Below, piece after piece: positions 63,723 through 64,000 of a stretch of DNA of 64,000 bases. The position numbers and the translations under genes are program-made. Position 1 is the first letter of the stretch, and each line of letters starts with the position of its first letter. Source of the stretch: Salibaculum griseiflavum (GTDB lineage Bacteria; Pseudomonadota; Alphaproteobacteria; Rhodobacterales; Rhodobacteraceae); contig NZ_QETF01000013.1 of the NCBI RefSeq assembly GCF_003129565.1, positions 21,105 to 85,104 on the forward strand. Reading direction: 5' to 3'. A model generated the notes under the pieces. It was not told the DNA's origin, did no database searches, and saw nothing but the letters and a program-made list of their open reading frames with translations.

Positions 63723-64000
63723 TTTCTTCAGTCTAAATATCTGTAAAATAACAACTTTTTGTTTGGCGGGAACCAACCGTAGAACAAATCGTTGAACAAA
63801 TCCCCAAAACATACCTTTAAAAAATCGGGCATTTACTACTTCGTGCGTCGGATTCCTAAGCACGTCAGAGAATTCTATTCTGTTGATAAGATTAGCTTTT
63901 CTCTGAAAACTACTTGTGATGCTGTTGCGAGCAGGCGGGCACAAAGACTGACAAACCTACTGGATGAACAGTGGTTCGCCATGGGCATACAGCAGGATGT
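63723..64000 (+). mobile_element. Left edge of an integrated element (genomic island or prophage)
   Basis: From 63723 G+C falls sharply compared with the 60+ percent of the window, codon use turns A/T-rich, and a tyrosine-integrase N-terminus begins. Only 278 bases are visible, so size and cargo are unknown. Confidence 0.7.
63792..64000 (+). CDS. int: Tyrosine-type site-specific integrase, N-terminal part (3' truncated)
   Basis: 69 residues to the window edge. A TAG at 63780-63782 closes the frame upstream; the first usable codon is TTG at 63792. The sequence SGIYYFVRRIPKHVREFYSV, then SLKTTCDAVASRRAQRLTN, is the N-terminal arm/SAM-like region (DUF6538-type) of alphaproteobacterial phage integrases. 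It would recombine at the tRNA-Leu next to it. The catalytic domain lies beyond 64000. Confidence 0.75.
   Translation, partial: MNKSPKHTFKKSGIYYFVRRIPKHVREFYSVDKISFSLKTTCDAVASRRAQRLTNLLDEQWFAMGIQQD

Noticed and set aside
62151..63746. 531-codon plus-strand frame through uppP, the NDUFA9-like gene and tRNA-Leu
   Set aside because: Runs through a tRNA and antisense to a clear gene.

Overview
The window reads as a chromosomal segment of a Roseobacter-group alphaproteobacterium (Rhodobacterales). The basis is the high G+C, a CcrM adenine methyltransferase next to rnhB, a Rieske protein whose N-terminus matches Rhodobacter FbcF, PetP/PetR-type regulators, a BacNav sodium channel, a Hint-domain protein and a TPP-riboswitch thiBPQ operon. 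Nearly all of it is densely packed housekeeping and metabolic sequence; no gap between genes exceeds 300 bases. Species is not determinable from the sequence alone.

Layout. 1-588: C-terminal part of an alkane monooxygenase. 598-4253 (minus): GT2-GtrA, GT39 and galE, a lipid-linked sugar module. 4409-6238 (minus): rnhB and ccrM, with three GANTC sites clustered in the ccrM promoter. 6337-9511: small exported proteins, a membrane-anchored winged-helix protein and a FAD amine oxidase-like enzyme. 9649-11708: aroQ, tRNA-Arg(CCT), a LacI-type regulator and an overlapping small gene. 11787-13678: an Fnr-type box, a strong leader hairpin, a Tat-exported sulfide:quinone oxidoreductase-like flavoprotein and a small membrane protein. 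13752: rpe.

14628-21288 is the most unusual block: a secreted transglycosylase-like protein, a GH18-like/pseudo-deacetylase/GT2 polysaccharide synthase broken by an 8-G tract, and a divergent exported DUF3131-type protein. tRNA-Lys(TTT) follows. 21491-24841: dapF, mtaB and two GST-fold genes. 25039-27800: petABC (cytochrome bc1). 27849-31130 (minus): thiBPQ behind a TPP riboswitch. 31206-35231: aroC, a DMT transporter, HU and AMP nucleosidase. 35431-40318: class II aldolase, then an acyl-CoA dehydrogenase / NDP-forming acyl-CoA ligase / carnitinyl-CoA dehydratase operon. 40426-42090: an epimerase-like protein and the sodium channel. 42215-46155 (minus): HDAC-like, xseB, ispA, dxs. 46227-48450: petPR divergent from ilvE with abutting promoters. 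48512-53504: small basic protein, DMT transporter, PQQ sugar dehydrogenase, queG, GST, mtgA. 53536-61470: Hint protein and gltBD with an extra periplasmic-protein gene between the subunits. 61687-63467: uppP and an NDUFA9-like gene.

The right edge is tRNA-Leu(CAG), followed by an abrupt drop in G+C and the start of a tyrosine integrase, so the window ends at the first bases of an integrated element. Two copies of an approximately 84-bp palindromic element (37454-37538 and 51961-52043) each fill the gap between a stop codon and the next start codon. No CRISPR array or complete insertion sequence was seen.
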